Position numbers and translations under genes: made by a program
NCBI RefSeq assembly: GCF_002531935.1
Contig: NZ_NWSV01000009.1
Coordinates: forward strand, 1 to 64,000
DNA length: 64,000 nucleotides
Source of the DNA: Rhizobium chutanense
GTDB taxonomy: Bacteria; Pseudomonadota; Alphaproteobacteria; Rhizobiales; Rhizobiaceae
Reading direction: 5' to 3'
Notes under the pieces: generated by a model
What the model was told of the DNA's origin: nothing
Seen by the model: the letters and a program-made list of their open reading frames with translations, nothing else
The model's database searches: none
Part shown: positions 1-9,011 of the stretch, piece by piece
Numbering within the stretch: position 1 is the first letter of the stretch
Layout of the letters: each line of letters opens with the position of its first letter

Positions 1-60
1 AGCAGCACACACGACAGAATGAAAACTGTCAGGTATCATCCCGGTCCAAACTGTCGACCA

Positions 61-230
61 TCAACCCGGTCGTTCAATTAGCGCGAACGGGTTGCGGCCG
101 ACGTGATTCTCCAGCCTAGCAATCTGCGGGCGCACGGCACAGGCACCACATTCAGCTCTTCGGCGGCCTTCATGATGCTGCCGTGACGGCAGACGGCCTC
201 GAAGTCGCGGATGGCGTTGAGTGGTGGAGA
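61..230 (-). pseudogene. Remnant of a GcvA-type LysR regulator (N-terminal HTH only)
   Basis: Read on the minus strand, one frame gives SPPLNAIRDFEAVCRHGSIM followed by KAAEELNVVP, the usual opening of GcvA-like LysR regulators. The continuation, ARLENHVGRNPFALIERPG, lies in a different frame and stops at 61-63. A frameshift near 131-142 therefore splits the helix-turn-helix. There is no start codon in the first frame after the preceding stop, and the effector-binding domain is missing. I infer a decayed gene fragment. Boundaries are approximate. Confidence 0.6.
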
Positions 231-488
231 CGCATGATGACCACAAGCACAAATGATAGTGGATCACTTGATCTTGCCATTGAACGAAAGGCAAGTCCGC
301 GCCATAGTGTACACCTGTGCAATGTGACGCATTCGAGACAGGGCATGACGGATTTTCCGAACCTGTCCGGCCTCGATTCCCCTATGTACGGCAATCGAAT
401 CGCGTTCGGATCGTCCCGCAGCTCTTTTGGATTGTGTAGGCTTTTCGTGATACACGTATATGAGTGATTCCTAACGACCCCTTGGAAG
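231..488. other. Intergenic, no gene recognised
   Basis: Only short open frames without recognisable family features are present here. The stretch carries the upstream flank of the LysR remnant and the leader of the Nudix gene. I see no clear hairpin terminator or repeat. Confidence 0.5.
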
Positions 489-1049
489 GTGACCCGACCA
501 TTGACTCTTCTCGCCCGATTGGCATCCGATGTCCAACTGATGTTCCGGCGTCCGCCGCGACAGCAATATGGTGCGATCTGCTACCGGGTGAAAAAGAAGA
601 GCGGTGACGTCGAGGTGCTTCTGATGACGAGCCGCGATACCGGCCGCTGGGTCATTCCCAAGGGCTGGCCGATGACGGGCAAATGCGCCCATGAGGTCGC
701 CGCACAGGAAGCCCTTGAGGAAGCCGGCGTCCGCGGCGCGGTCGAGAAGGACACGCTCGGCGCTTACAGCTATTCGAAAGTGCTGCGCGACGGCGTGCAG
801 GTGGTTTGCAAGGTGCAGGTCTATGCGCTCGAAGTCACCGACATGGTGAAGAACTTCAAGGAAAAGGGCGAGCGCACCATCGAATGGGTCTCGTTCGACG
901 AGGCGGCCGGGCGCGTGCGCGAACCGGAGCTTCGCGGCCTGCTGCTCGCCTTGAAGCGGGTCATGACGGAAAGGCTTGCCTCCCCACGGGCCAAACAGGT
1001 CCCGGAGGCCAAGCAGATTTCGGCAGACAAACAGATTTCGGCGAAATGA
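489..1049 (+). CDS. Nudix hydrolase, diphosphoinositol-polyphosphate-phosphohydrolase-like
   Basis: A 186-residue protein with a Nudix core. The Nudix box begins at the PKGW motif and ends QEALEEAGV; the first canonical Glu is Lys and the Arg of the RE pair is Gln, while the metal-binding EE pair is intact. That PKGW...AAxEAxEEAG form is typical of the DIPP-like subgroup, which hydrolyses nucleoside or inositol polyphosphate diphosphates; the actual substrate cannot be read from sequence. The start is GTG with a GGAAG just upstream. The C-terminus holds an 18-base-period repeat (CAGATTTCGGC at 1014 and 1032) that gives two similar KQIS segments. It lies 63 bases upstream of the phosphate transporter gene on the same strand and may be co-transcribed with it. 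Confidence 0.85.
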   Translation: MTRPLTLLARLASDVQLMFRRPPRQQYGAICYRVKKKSGDVEVLLMTSRDTGRWVIPKGWPMTGKCAHEVAAQEALEEAGVRGAVEKDTLGAYSYSKVLRDGVQVVCKVQVYALEVTDMVKNFKEKGERTIEWVSFDEAAGRVREPELRGLLLALKRVMTERLASPRAKQVPEAKQISADKQISAK

Positions 1050-1112
1050 ATCCTGCCATCTTGCGGTGCTAGAAAAGCAGCCTAGAAGCAGAATTCATAT
1101 CTCGGAAAAAGA

Positions 1113-2609
1113 ATGCCGCCACGTCCCACAGTCCTCACGAAACGCACGCTCGACAAGGATCTCGACAAGATCACCCATGCCGAGGACGCGGCCAAGCATG
1201 TCTTGCGGCGGCTGGTGGCGCCTGGCCTCGGCCTGATCTTCGTCGGTCTGGCCATGTTGTTTGCCGGTGTCTATGTGTTCGACCAGCCTGGAGCGGTGCT
1301 CGTTGTGGCGGCGGCCGCCCTTGCCGGCTATATGGCGATGAACATCGGCGCCAATGATGTGACCAACAATGTGGGCGCCGCCGTCGGCGCCCGCGCCATG
1401 ACGATGGGCCAGGCGCTGGTCATCGCCGCGATTTTCGAGGTTCTCGGCGCCACGATCGCCGGCGGCGAAGTCGTCAGGACGATTTCCTCGAATATCGTCG
1501 ACACCGTCCAGGTGCCGCAGGCATTGCTCGGCTGGATCATGATGGCGGCGCTGATGGCCGCAGCCCTCTGGATCAACCTCGCCACCTGGATGAACGCGCC
1601 GGTTTCCACCACCCATGCGATCGTCGGGGCGGTGATCGGCGCCGGCATCGCAGCCGTCGGGCCGGAGCCGGTGAACTGGCAGGTGATGCTGGAAATCACC
1701 TCGAGCTGGATGACCTCACCGCTGATCGGCGGACTGATCGCGGCCGGGCTGCTTTATCTCGTCAAGACCCTCATCATTTACCGCGACGACAAGATCGCGG
1801 CAGCAGAGCGCTGGGTGCCGGTGCTGGTCGCGGTAATGGCCGGCGGCTTCATGGCCTATATAGTGCTGCAGCTGTCGCCCACCGGCAAATTTCCGTCTTT
1901 CACCATCATCCTCATCGGCATCGGCATCGGGCTGGTCAGCTGGCTTGCCGCCCGGCCGCTGGTTCTTGCCCAGGCGCGGGGTCTCGAAAACCGCAACAGC
2001 TCGCTGCGGGTGCTGTTCCGGCTGCCGCTGATCGGCTCAGCGGCGCTGCTCTCCTTCGCGCACGGCGCCAACGACGTTTCGAACGCGGTCGGGCCACTTT
2101 CGGCGATCGTCCATTCGGTCGGCATCGACGGTGGCGCCATGGGGCATCCGCCGCTCTGGGTGATGCTGATCGGCGCCTTCGGCATCTCCGTCGGCCTGCT
2201 GCTGTTCGGCCCGCGCCTGATCCGTCTCGTCGGCGAAGAGATCACCAAACTCAATCCGATGCGCGCCTATTGCGTCGCGCTGTCGACGGCTTTCACCGTC
2301 ATCATCGCCTCCTGGCTCGGCCTGCCGGTCAGCACCACGCATATCGCCGTCGGTTCCGTCTTCGGCGTCGGCTTCTTCCGCGAATGGTATACGCGCCACT
2401 CGACGCGCCGCATCGCCTATATCAGGCGCAAGTCCGAGAGCTTCGATCTCGACGAGCCGGAGGATCCGAACATCCATGAGAGGCGGCGGCGCTATCTGGT
2501 GCGCCGTTCGCATTTCATGACGATCATCGCCGCCTGGATCATCACCGTGCCGGTTTCGGCAGTGCTTGCGGCAATGATTTATTGGGCTATGTTCGCGCTC
2601 TTTGTCTGA
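1113..2609 (+). CDS. pit: PiT-family inorganic phosphate permease
   Basis: A 498-residue integral membrane protein with the duplicated PHO4/PiT signature: [10 protein letters not shown] near residue 80 and [10 protein letters not shown] in the second half. Each repeat also carries a PVSTTHA- or PVSTTH-type motif. PiT proteins take up phosphate, often as a metal-phosphate complex, with protons or cations. The first ~40 residues are hydrophilic and cytoplasmic-looking. A positively charged loop precedes the last membrane segment ([20 protein letters not shown]). The 3' end runs to within 17 bases of the likely rsmE start, so the two genes are probably on one transcript. No DUF47 partner gene, the usual neighbour of another rhizobial pit gene, is seen. 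Confidence 0.92.
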   Translation: MPPRPTVLTKRTLDKDLDKITHAEDAAKHVLRRLVAPGLGLIFVGLAMLFAGVYVFDQPGAVLVVAAAALAGYMAMNIGANDVTNNVGAAVGARAMTMGQALVIAAIFEVLGATIAGGEVVRTISSNIVDTVQVPQALLGWIMMAALMAAALWINLATWMNAPVSTTHAIVGAVIGAGIAAVGPEPVNWQVMLEITSSWMTSPLIGGLIAAGLLYLVKTLIIYRDDKIAAAERWVPVLVAVMAGGFMAYIVLQLSPTGKFPSFTIILIGIGIGLVSWLAARPLVLAQARGLENRNSSLRVLFRLPLIGSAALLSFAHGANDVSNAVGPLSAIVHSVGIDGGAMGHPPLWVMLIGAFGISVGLLLFGPRLIRLVGEEITKLNPMRAYCVALSTAFTVIIASWLGLPVSTTHIAVGSVFGVGFFREWYTRHSTRRIAYIRRKSESFDLDEPEDPNIHERRRRYLVRRSHFMTIIAAWIITVPVSAVLAAMIYWAMFALFV

Positions 2610-2626
2610 AACCTAGAGTTTTTCGA

Positions 2627-3364
2627 ATGCGCGCCAATTTCCGCATGCAACGGCTTTTCGTCGATGCGCCGCTTTCCCGCGGTGCCGCCCTCGAGGCGAA
2701 GGCCGATCAGTTCAACTATCTCGCCAATGTGCTGCGGCTGGAGGAAGGCGCGGAGATCCTCATCTTCAACGGCCGCGACGGCGAGTGGAAGGCCGCCCTC
2801 AGCTTCCCCACGCGCAAACGCATCCTCCTGACCGCAATCGAAGAGACGCGGCCGCAGCCCGCGCCTTGCGACCTGCATTACCTCTTTGCGCCGCTCAAGA
2901 TCGGCCGCCTGGATTATCTCGTGCAGAAGGCAGTGGAAATGGGCGCCGGCCTGCTGCAGCCTGTCATGACCCAGCACGTCCAGGGCAAGATCACCAATCT
3001 CGACAAGCTGCGCGCCAATGTCGTCGAGGCGGCGGAGCAATGCGGCATTCTCGGCATCCCCGAGGTGGCCGAGCCGGCGCGGCTTTCCGACCTGCTCGAC
3101 CGCTGGCCGAAGGAGCGCCGCATCATCTATTGCGACGAGGGCGACGCCGGGCAGAACCCGCTGCCGGTGTTGTCGGCGATCAAGGAAAGGCATCTCGCGC
3201 TGCTCGTCGGGCCGGAGGGCGGCTTTTCGGAAGAGGAACGGACACGGCTTCGAAGCCTCGATTTCGTCACCGCCATTCCGCTCGGACCGCGCATCCTCAG
3301 GGCCGATACGGCAGCGGTTGCGGCGCTCGCCGTGGTCCAGGCGGCGATCGGCGACTGGCGCTGA
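2627..3364 (+). CDS. rsmE: 16S rRNA (uracil1498-N3)-methyltransferase RsmE
   Basis: About 245 residues. The N-terminal PUA-like part begins [13 protein letters not shown]. The C-terminal SPOUT methyltransferase domain carries the family motifs [11 protein letters not shown] and [17 protein letters not shown], which form the trefoil-knot SAM site. RsmE methylates U1498 of 16S rRNA in the assembled small subunit. I place the start at ATG 2627; ATG 2645 (MQRLFVD) is the alternative. The open frame extends further upstream but would overlap the phosphate transporter. Confidence 0.93.
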   Translation: MRANFRMQRLFVDAPLSRGAALEAKADQFNYLANVLRLEEGAEILIFNGRDGEWKAALSFPTRKRILLTAIEETRPQPAPCDLHYLFAPLKIGRLDYLVQKAVEMGAGLLQPVMTQHVQGKITNLDKLRANVVEAAEQCGILGIPEVAEPARLSDLLDRWPKERRIIYCDEGDAGQNPLPVLSAIKERHLALLVGPEGGFSEEERTRLRSLDFVTAIPLGPRILRADTAAVAALAVVQAAIGDWR

Positions 3365-3511
3365 CGGTGAAAACGGGTGGACATGGAAATTGCTGCTATT
3401 TTTTTGATGCGTCGTTGAAAGAATTTCACTTGCAACATACGTGGCTTGGGTCCTAATCACCCTTCCAGCTGCCCGGCCCCCTGGGCGCCTTTTCGAATAC
3501 AGGTATCCCGC

Positions 3512-4885
3512 ATGGCCCGCGACACCACCGACCAGACGCCGCTCTCTTCGGTCCAGGATCTGACCGATTACATCGCCGCCGGCAACAAGCCGCGGGAGCG
3601 CTTTCGGATCGGCACCGAACACGAGAAGTTCGCCTTCTTCCGCGCCGACGACAGCCCGGTTCCCTATTTCGGCGACGCCAGCATTTCGGCGCTGCTGACC
3701 GGCCTGCAGGAAAAAAGTGGCTGGGAACCGATCATGGACGGCGGCAACATCATCGGCCTCGCCGAGCAGAGCGGCATGGGCGCGATCTCGATCGAGCCGG
3801 GCGGCCAGTTCGAACTCTCCGGCGCGCCGCTGGAAACGCTGCACGAAACCTGCCGGGAATCGAACCAGCACCTGGCGACGCTGCGCGAGATCGCCGAGCC
3901 GATGGGCATCCGCTTCCTCGGTATCGGCGGCAGCCCGAAATGGACCTATGCGCAAACCCCGCAAATGCCGAAATCGCGCTACGAGATCATGACCCGCTAT
4001 ATGCCGAAGGTCGGCACAAAGGGTCTCGACATGATGTACCGCACCTGCACGATCCAGGTGAATCTCGACTTCTCCTCGGAAGCCGACATGCGCCAGAAGA
4101 TGCGCGTCTCGATGAAGCTGCAATCGCTGGCGACCGCGCTCTTCGCATCCTCGCCCTTCACCGAGGGCAAGCCGAACGGCCTGCTCTCCTGGCGCGGCGA
4201 TATCTGGCGCGATGTCGACAACAGACGCTCGGGCCTGCTCGATTTCACCTTCCGCGACGATTTCGGCTTCCACGACTATGCCGAATGGGCGCTCGACGTG
4301 CCGATGTATTTCATCGTCCGCGACGGCCATTATCACGACTGCACCCATGTCACCTTCCGCCAGTTCATGAACGGCGCATTGAAGGGCGAGGTCGCCGATC
4401 CCGCGCCGACGATGGGCGACTGGACGAACCATCTTTCCACGCTCTTCCCCGACGTGCGGATGAAGCGTTTTCTCGAAATGCGCGGCGCCGACGGCGGCCC
4501 GTGGCGGCGCATCTGTGCGCTGCCGGCCTTCTGGGTCGGCCTGCTCTACGACGATGCGGCCCTTCAGGCCGCCGACAATCTGACCCGGGATTGGAGCTTT
4601 GCCGAGGTCGGTGCCCTGCGCGACGCCGTTCCGGCGCAAGGTTTGAAGGCTGAGTTTCGCGGCCATGCGCTGCTCGATGTGGCGCGCGAGGTGGTCGGGA
4701 TATCGAGAGCCGGCCTCAAGGCACGCGGCAGGCTCAACCGCGAAGGCCAGGACGAAACGATCTTCCTCGCGCCGCTCGACGAGGTGCTCGCCAAGAAGGC
4801 GACGCTCGCCGAGGACCTGCTGTCGCTCTATCACGGCCGCTGGAACGGCTCCGTCGAACCGGTCTTCGAGGAGTATCAGTACTGA
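3512..4885 (+). CDS. gshA: Glutamate-cysteine ligase, alphaproteobacterial/plant type
   Basis: A 457-residue protein beginning MARDTTDQTPL. It carries RIGTEHEKF near residue 32, which is characteristic of the plant/alphaproteobacterial class of glutamate-cysteine ligases, and later MYRTCTIQVNLDF. It catalyses ATP-dependent gamma-glutamylcysteine formation, the first step of glutathione synthesis. The length fits this class. Start ATG 3512 agrees with the family N-terminus; the 22 codons upstream in frame lack family features. It is separated from rsmE by ~150 bases and likely has its own promoter. Confidence 0.92.
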   Translation: MARDTTDQTPLSSVQDLTDYIAAGNKPRERFRIGTEHEKFAFFRADDSPVPYFGDASISALLTGLQEKSGWEPIMDGGNIIGLAEQSGMGAISIEPGGQFELSGAPLETLHETCRESNQHLATLREIAEPMGIRFLGIGGSPKWTYAQTPQMPKSRYEIMTRYMPKVGTKGLDMMYRTCTIQVNLDFSSEADMRQKMRVSMKLQSLATALFASSPFTEGKPNGLLSWRGDIWRDVDNRRSGLLDFTFRDDFGFHDYAEWALDVPMYFIVRDGHYHDCTHVTFRQFMNGALKGEVADPAPTMGDWTNHLSTLFPDVRMKRFLEMRGADGGPWRRICALPAFWVGLLYDDAALQAADNLTRDWSFAEVGALRDAVPAQGLKAEFRGHALLDVAREVVGISRAGLKARGRLNREGQDETIFLAPLDEVLAKKATLAEDLLSLYHGRWNGSVEPVFEEYQY

Positions 4886-4994
4886 GCCTACCCGGGTTTT
4901 CTCCAGCTCGGAACCGCTCGGCACTTTCGCAGGCATGGCTTTAAGTTCTTATGGCAAAAAGCCGTTTGCACATTACCGTTTCCGGATATAGTGA

Positions 4995-5010
4995 CGTGAC
5001 ACGCGTCACG
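4995..5010. promoter_or_regulatory. Inverted repeat upstream of the DUF937 gene
   Basis: CGTGAC-ACGC-GTCACG is a perfect 6-base inverted repeat with a 4-base spacer, preceded by an extra GTGAC. It ends 20 bases before the ATG at 5031. The size and position suit an operator, but no regulator is assigned. Confidence 0.3.
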
Positions 5011-5030
5011 ACTCGGGGAAAGGGACCTCC

Positions 5031-5885
5031 ATGCTGCCACTCTTCGACATGATGATGCAGGCGCAGAACGGCGCGGCGATGGAAGCGGTCGCCCGGCAAT
5101 TCAATCTGGCGCAGGAACAGGCGACAAAGGCGATGGCGGCGCTGATGCCGGCCTTCTCCGCCGGCCTGAAGCGCAGCACCAGCAATCCTTATGATTTCGT
5201 CGGGCTGATGCAGGCCGTCGCCTCCGGCAATTATGCGCGCTATTTCGAGGATATGAGCCGGGCCTTCACACCCGAAGGCATTTCCGACGGCAACAACATC
5301 CTTGCCCAGCTTTTCGGCTCGAAGGAAGTTTCGCGCGCGATCGCCGCCCAGGCGGCTGAGATGACCGGGATCGGCCAGGACATCTACAAGCGGATGCTGC
5401 CGGTGCTGGCCGATACGCTGATGGGCGGGCTCTTCAAGCAGACGACCGGCCAGATGGCCTCGCCGGTCAACCCCTTCGTCAACACGCCGATGGGCGACAC
5501 CATCCAGAAATGGCTTGAAAGTACCGGCTTCGCGCCGAAGCCGAAGGCGGCCCCGGCGCCCAGCATCTTCGACAATCCCTTCAGGCAGGCGATGCAGCAG
5601 ATGTTTTCGCTGCCGAAGGCTCAACCGGCGCCACAGCCGAACCCGTTCCTCGACAATCCCTTCGCCAAGGCCTTCCAGGAGATGATGGGTGGGCTCGGCC
5701 AGCAGCCGGAAAGCAAGACGCCGGAGGCGCCGAAGGACGAGGCGAAGGTTGCTGCCGACAGCTATGGCGAGATGCTGAACGCCATGTTCGACAGCGGACT
5801 GGAAGTGCAGAAGACCTACCAGCGGAACCTGGAAGCGATCTTCGAGACCTATCGGCCGAAGCCCGCCCCCGGCACCAAGTCATAA
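5031..5885 (+). CDS. DUF937 domain protein
   Basis: A 284-residue soluble protein. Residues ~1-150 match the DUF937 pattern: helical, with repeated short GLF/LMGGLFKQ segments and a PxxDTxxKW-like end. Residues ~165-225 are Pro/Ala-rich linkers containing two copies of an 'xxPFLDNPFxKAFQ'-like segment (IFDNPFRQAMQQMF and FLDNPFAKAFQEMM). The C-terminal ~50 residues look like a charged helix that could oligomerise. The function of DUF937 proteins is unknown to me. The start follows GGGAAAGGGACCTCC. It converges on the DUF1127 gene. Confidence 0.75.
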   Translation: MLPLFDMMMQAQNGAAMEAVARQFNLAQEQATKAMAALMPAFSAGLKRSTSNPYDFVGLMQAVASGNYARYFEDMSRAFTPEGISDGNNILAQLFGSKEVSRAIAAQAAEMTGIGQDIYKRMLPVLADTLMGGLFKQTTGQMASPVNPFVNTPMGDTIQKWLESTGFAPKPKAAPAPSIFDNPFRQAMQQMFSLPKAQPAPQPNPFLDNPFAKAFQEMMGGLGQQPESKTPEAPKDEAKVAADSYGEMLNAMFDSGLEVQKTYQRNLEAIFETYRPKPAPGTKS

Positions 5886-5925
5886 AAAAACCCGGAGATG
5901 GCTTGGGAAAAGCCGATCACCGGGT
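5884..5925 (-). terminator. Rho-independent terminator of the DUF1127 gene
   Basis: ACCCGG (5890-5895) pairs with CCGGGT (5920-5925), with an inner imperfect ATGGCTT/AAGCCGAT extension. Read on the minus strand the hairpin is followed by a run of seven T (complement of 5884-5890). It sits just after the stop of the minus-strand gene ending at 5977. Confidence 0.7.
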
Positions 5926-5976
5926 CAAGCGGCAGGGCTATTGGCTATCACCCTGCGGGGAAACTCGAGGCTCCTG

Positions 5977-6276
5977 CTAATCGCAGGAGCGCAAAAAAGA
6001 CGACAGGCGCCAGCGATTGCGCGCCGAACGCGTCAGATGTTCCGACGGGTCCTCGAAGAAGGTCGAGGCCAGGAACGCGGAGGTCAGATCGGCCCTGGTG
6101 AGGCCGATATCCCTCAGCTGCGTGTCGTTCAGATCATGCAGCGCGTTGATCTCCATGCGATTGCGGAACACGCGAAAGAGAGAGGCCAACGGTGCGAGAC
6201 CTGCCGCCAGACGCTGGGAAAACGTCGAGGCCGGCTTGTCGCGGTCGAGTTCGAGTGTCTGTTCTGTCATGCGCAT
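5977..6276 (-). CDS. DUF1127 (YjiS-like) small protein
   Basis: A 99-residue protein. The central segment FRNRMEINALHDLNDTQLRDIGL is the DUF1127/YjiS motif (an Arg-rich helix followed by LxDxxLxDIGL). Longer alphaproteobacterial DUF1127 proteins of this kind are common, and several are controlled by LysR-type regulators. Start ATG 6276 has AGGAGAG at proper spacing; ATG 6270 is possible. It is divergent from a LysR gene, with ~257 bases between. Confidence 0.8.
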   Translation of the reverse strand: MRMTEQTLELDRDKPASTFSQRLAAGLAPLASLFRVFRNRMEINALHDLNDTQLRDIGLTRADLTSAFLASTFFEDPSEHLTRSARNRWRLSSFLRSCD

Positions 6277-6499
6277 TGAACTCTCCTTTCTGTACAGTGC
6301 CGCGCGTCTTTTCGGACGGATGAAGGGCGCTGTAACGTTTCAGATCGGCGCGCAACGCAACCCACCCCTCCCGCGAGGTCATGCGGGAAGGAGCAAGCTG
6401 AATTCCGCTTGGACAGGCAGGGTGTCTGTCCTTCACTTTGCTTTGATTTGCATCCCGAAGATGCCAAAGAGCTATTGATCAGTCCAACGAATGTTTCTA

Positions 6500-6510
6500 A
6501 TGATTATCAT
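6500..6510. promoter_or_regulatory. Fur-like palindrome ahead of the LysR gene
   Basis: ATGATTATCAT has 5-base arms around one central T. It lies 23 bases before the LysR ATG, within TAATGATTATCATCA, which resembles half of a classical Fur-type box. It may equally be a LysR auto-operator. Function is not established. Confidence 0.3.
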
Positions 6511-6533
6511 CAGCTATCTTTATGGGTGACACC

Positions 6534-7490
6534 ATGTCCGCGCCTCTTGATCTCGACCAGTTGCAGACTTTCATCGCCATCGTCGATTCCGGCAGCTTCA
6601 CCAAGGCCGCCGACAGGGTCTACAAGACCCAATCGGCCGTCTCCATGCAGATGCGCCGTCTCGAAGAGCGCATCGGCAAGCAGCTGTTCATCAAGGATGG
6701 ACGCGGCAACCGGCTGACGGTCGAGGGTGAGAAACTGCTCAACTATGCCCGACGCATCATCCGCCTCAACAATGAGGCGATCGCCGCCTTCGACGACAAC
6801 AGGCTGGAGGGGACGCTGCGCATCGGCACGCCGGACGATTATGCCGACCGCTACATGCCCGAAATCATCGGCCGCTTCGCCAAGACCCATCCGAATGTCG
6901 AGCTCTACATCGTCTGCGAGCCGTCGGTGGATCTTGCCGAGCGCATGCACAAGGGCGAACTCGACATTGCGCTCGTCACCCACAATCCGCGTGAGCGCAT
7001 GTCGGATGTGGTGAGAACCGAGCCGCTCTGCTGGGTGGGTTCGGCCAATCATCCGCTGCGCGACGACGCGCCGGTGCCGCTTGCCGTCGGCCGGCGCGAT
7101 TGCCAGTGGCGCCAGCTTGCCTGTTCGGCGCTCGATGCCGTGGGACGCGAGCACCAGATCCTGTTCACCAGCTGGTCCTGCACGGTCGTTGCCGCTGCGG
7201 TGCTCGCCGGCATGGCGGTCTCGGTCATGCCGGAATCGGCGCTGCGAACCGGCATGAAGGTGCTGAGCCAGGCGGACGGCTTTCCGGCGCTGCCGCCGGT
7301 GCAGATCGGCATCATGAAGCGGCCGGGCGTTTCACTGTCGCTGATGAACGCGATCACCGCGCATATCACCGCCTGCCTCGACAACATCACGCCTGCCGTC
7401 GTCGACGACACCCTGGAGGCGGATGTCAAATCCGCCCAGGCCCGCCTTTATCCCAGGCTGAAGGCCGCCAATATGGTGCCGAGCTGGTAA
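6534..7490 (+). CDS. LysR-type regulator, LrhA-like
   Basis: 318 residues from ATG 6534 (MSAPLDLDQLQTFIAIVDSG); ATG 6522 is an alternative. The winged HTH covers residues ~1-65 with the motif TKAADRVYKTQSAVSMQMRRLE. The substrate-binding domain follows from ~93 (GTLRIGTPDDYADRYMPEI). Both features are typical of the LrhA/VtlR/LsrB-like branch in Rhizobiales. Five cysteines lie in the effector domain. Regulators of this branch are known to control DUF1127 genes and small RNAs in related genera, so the divergent DUF1127 gene is a reasonable target, though this is inference. Confidence 0.85.
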   Translation: MSAPLDLDQLQTFIAIVDSGSFTKAADRVYKTQSAVSMQMRRLEERIGKQLFIKDGRGNRLTVEGEKLLNYARRIIRLNNEAIAAFDDNRLEGTLRIGTPDDYADRYMPEIIGRFAKTHPNVELYIVCEPSVDLAERMHKGELDIALVTHNPRERMSDVVRTEPLCWVGSANHPLRDDAPVPLAVGRRDCQWRQLACSALDAVGREHQILFTSWSCTVVAAAVLAGMAVSVMPESALRTGMKVLSQADGFPALPPVQIGIMKRPGVSLSLMNAITAHITACLDNITPAVVDDTLEADVKSAQARLYPRLKAANMVPSW

Positions 7491-7514
7491 GAACTCTGAA
7501 GCTCCTTGTTTTCA

Positions 7515-7560
7515 TGCATGTCGTTGTCCCGGAACCGCTGGCACTTCCGGGCGACGTGCA
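7515..7560. repeat. Palindromic intergenic repeat of rhizobial type
   Basis: The outer arms TGCATGTCG and CGACGTGCA (one G-T pair) enclose perfect inner arms CCCGGAA and TTCCGGG around a 10-base loop. The element fills the gap between two convergent genes. Its sequence recalls a palindrome I know as abundant between genes in Rhizobium genomes. It may also act as a bidirectional terminator, although no T-run follows. Confidence 0.55.
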
Positions 7561-8202
7561 TCAGGCGGCAACCGGCACGGTCGCGGCGAACAGGGAGGTG
7601 CGGATGACGCGTTTCCACTCGTCGAGCATGCGCCGTGCGAGCGCCTCGTCGCTGACGGCGGCCAGCCGGATGACGGCGCCGATCAGGTGGCTGAACAGGT
7701 AGGTGCGCGCATACATCTGCTCGTCGCAAAGGTCGGGGTCCAGCGGACGAACGGCCTCCTGAAAGATGCCGGCGACGCGGCCGCTATGCTCGATATTCAG
7801 CTGAAGCAGATCCTGATCGGTCTCCGTTCCCATCCAGACGCCGAGATAGACGGGATCGTCGTGGTAGGAATCGTAATACCAGTCGATGATGGCGCAGACG
7901 CGGTCGATCGCCTGGTCGAGCGACCGGACATCGGCAAACATCGCCGCCGTCTTCGCCTGGATCGCCGCGGCGTGCTGGTCGAAGAGGGCTTTGACGATCG
8001 CCGCCTTCTCGGGGAAATACTGGTAGACCGAGCCGATCGGCACCTTGGCGGCGACGGCAAGCTCCGTCATCCGCATGGCGCTGACACCCTTTTCGGCAAT
8101 GATCCTGGCGGCGGCGGCGAGAATGAGATCCAGCCTCTGGATGCTGCGCTCCTGCTTCGGCTTCCTGCGCAAGCCGATCCGATCCATGCTTTCCCCGCTC
8201 AT
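7561..8202 (-). CDS. TetR/AcrR-family transcriptional regulator
   Basis: About 213 residues. The N-terminal TetR HTH reads LILAAAARIIAEKGVSAMRM then VPIGSVYQYFPEKAAIVKAL. The C-terminal ligand domain is helical (residues ~85-213) and unassigned. Start ATG 8202 (MSGESMDRIG) or ATG 8187 (MDRIGLRRK), the latter with GGGGAA upstream. The next gene upstream is a MAPEG protein 271 bases away; no recognisable gene or terminator lies in that gap. Confidence 0.85.
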   Translation of the reverse strand: MSGESMDRIGLRRKPKQERSIQRLDLILAAAARIIAEKGVSAMRMTELAVAAKVPIGSVYQYFPEKAAIVKALFDQHAAAIQAKTAAMFADVRSLDQAIDRVCAIIDWYYDSYHDDPVYLGVWMGTETDQDLLQLNIEHSGRVAGIFQEAVRPLDPDLCDEQMYARTYLFSHLIGAVIRLAAVSDEALARRMLDEWKRVIRTSLFAATVPVAA

Positions 8203-8473
8203 GTCGTTCCCGTTCTTATCGTTCGCGAGGCAAGGCATCATGCCGAACCAGCGCATCGGGCGGGTATGACATTGCAGGTGTTCATCAGCGGTAAATGGAA
8301 AGGCTCGCATTTTAACGGCCGGCAAAAGCGTATGAAAAACGGGGCCCTAGCGTGCCCGCTGGTTGCACTTATGCAAGGAATCCTTGAAATGGTTGCGGAA
8401 TTCGGTGCTTGAGAAGAGGTTGCCGTGAAACCGGCACTGTTGTTCATATTGCCGGCAGACCCCGCAGGCCGCC

Positions 8474-8890
8474 TCAGCTCATGGCCATCCAAGCGGCGAG
8501 CCAGACCCACATGGCGGCAAGTATGATGTAACCGGCGGCGAAGATCGGGCTGCGATAGCGCATATCGTTGCTGGTGACGTGAATGGCGGCATGGGCGTAG
8601 CGCAGGGCGACGAAGGCCCAGGCGAGGACGACGGAGATAAGATTGTCGGCCTCGGTGATATAGAGAAGAATTGAGCAGGCGTAGAACAGCACCGGCAGTT
8701 CGAACTGGTTGGCGAGGCAGTTCTTGACGACGAGACTTGTCGCCGGCTCGCCGCGATTTTCGCGATAATCCGATTTGGCGATGCTGCCGGCGCGGACCAT
8801 TTTTGCGCGCCGCATGCCGAGCAGCGCATAAAGACCATAGACCAGAGCCACATGGGCAAGGAGTGGCCAGAAGATTTGATAGCCGGTCAT
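8474..8890 (-). CDS. MAPEG family membrane protein
   Basis: 138 residues with four predicted membrane helices. The pattern is MAPEG-like: an N-terminal helix, then ...CLANQFELPVLFYACSILLY and AWAFVALRYAHAAIHVTSND, where the RxxHAxxH-type segment is typical of the family. MAPEG proteins are glutathione- or lipid-peroxide-handling membrane enzymes, but bacterial members are mostly uncharacterised. It stands alone upstream of the TetR gene on the same strand, so the TetR could regulate it; that is only context. Confidence 0.8.
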   Translation of the reverse strand: MTGYQIFWPLLAHVALVYGLYALLGMRRAKMVRAGSIAKSDYRENRGEPATSLVVKNCLANQFELPVLFYACSILLYITEADNLISVVLAWAFVALRYAHAAIHVTSNDMRYRSPIFAAGYIILAAMWVWLAAWMAMS

Positions 8891-9011
8891 ATGGGCGTCT
8901 TAAGTCCTTTTTGTTTCCGCATTCCTTGCGAGCAGTAGCCGAAAGAAGAGCCGGATACCAGCGGCGGCGGCAATGACCCACCGTCATGCGACAGCGGGTC
9001 ACAAGAACATG

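Noticed and set aside
2579..4936. A 785-codon open frame on the minus strand opposite rsmE and gshA
   Set aside because: It is antisense to two clearly conserved genes, has low-complexity Arg/Glu/Ala composition and no family features; long antisense frames are common in GC-rich codon-biased DNA.
6522..7490. Naming the LysR gene lsrB or vtlR
   Set aside because: The N-terminus resembles that branch, but I do not see the gene neighbours I associate with lsrB and cannot compare the cysteine positions with certainty.
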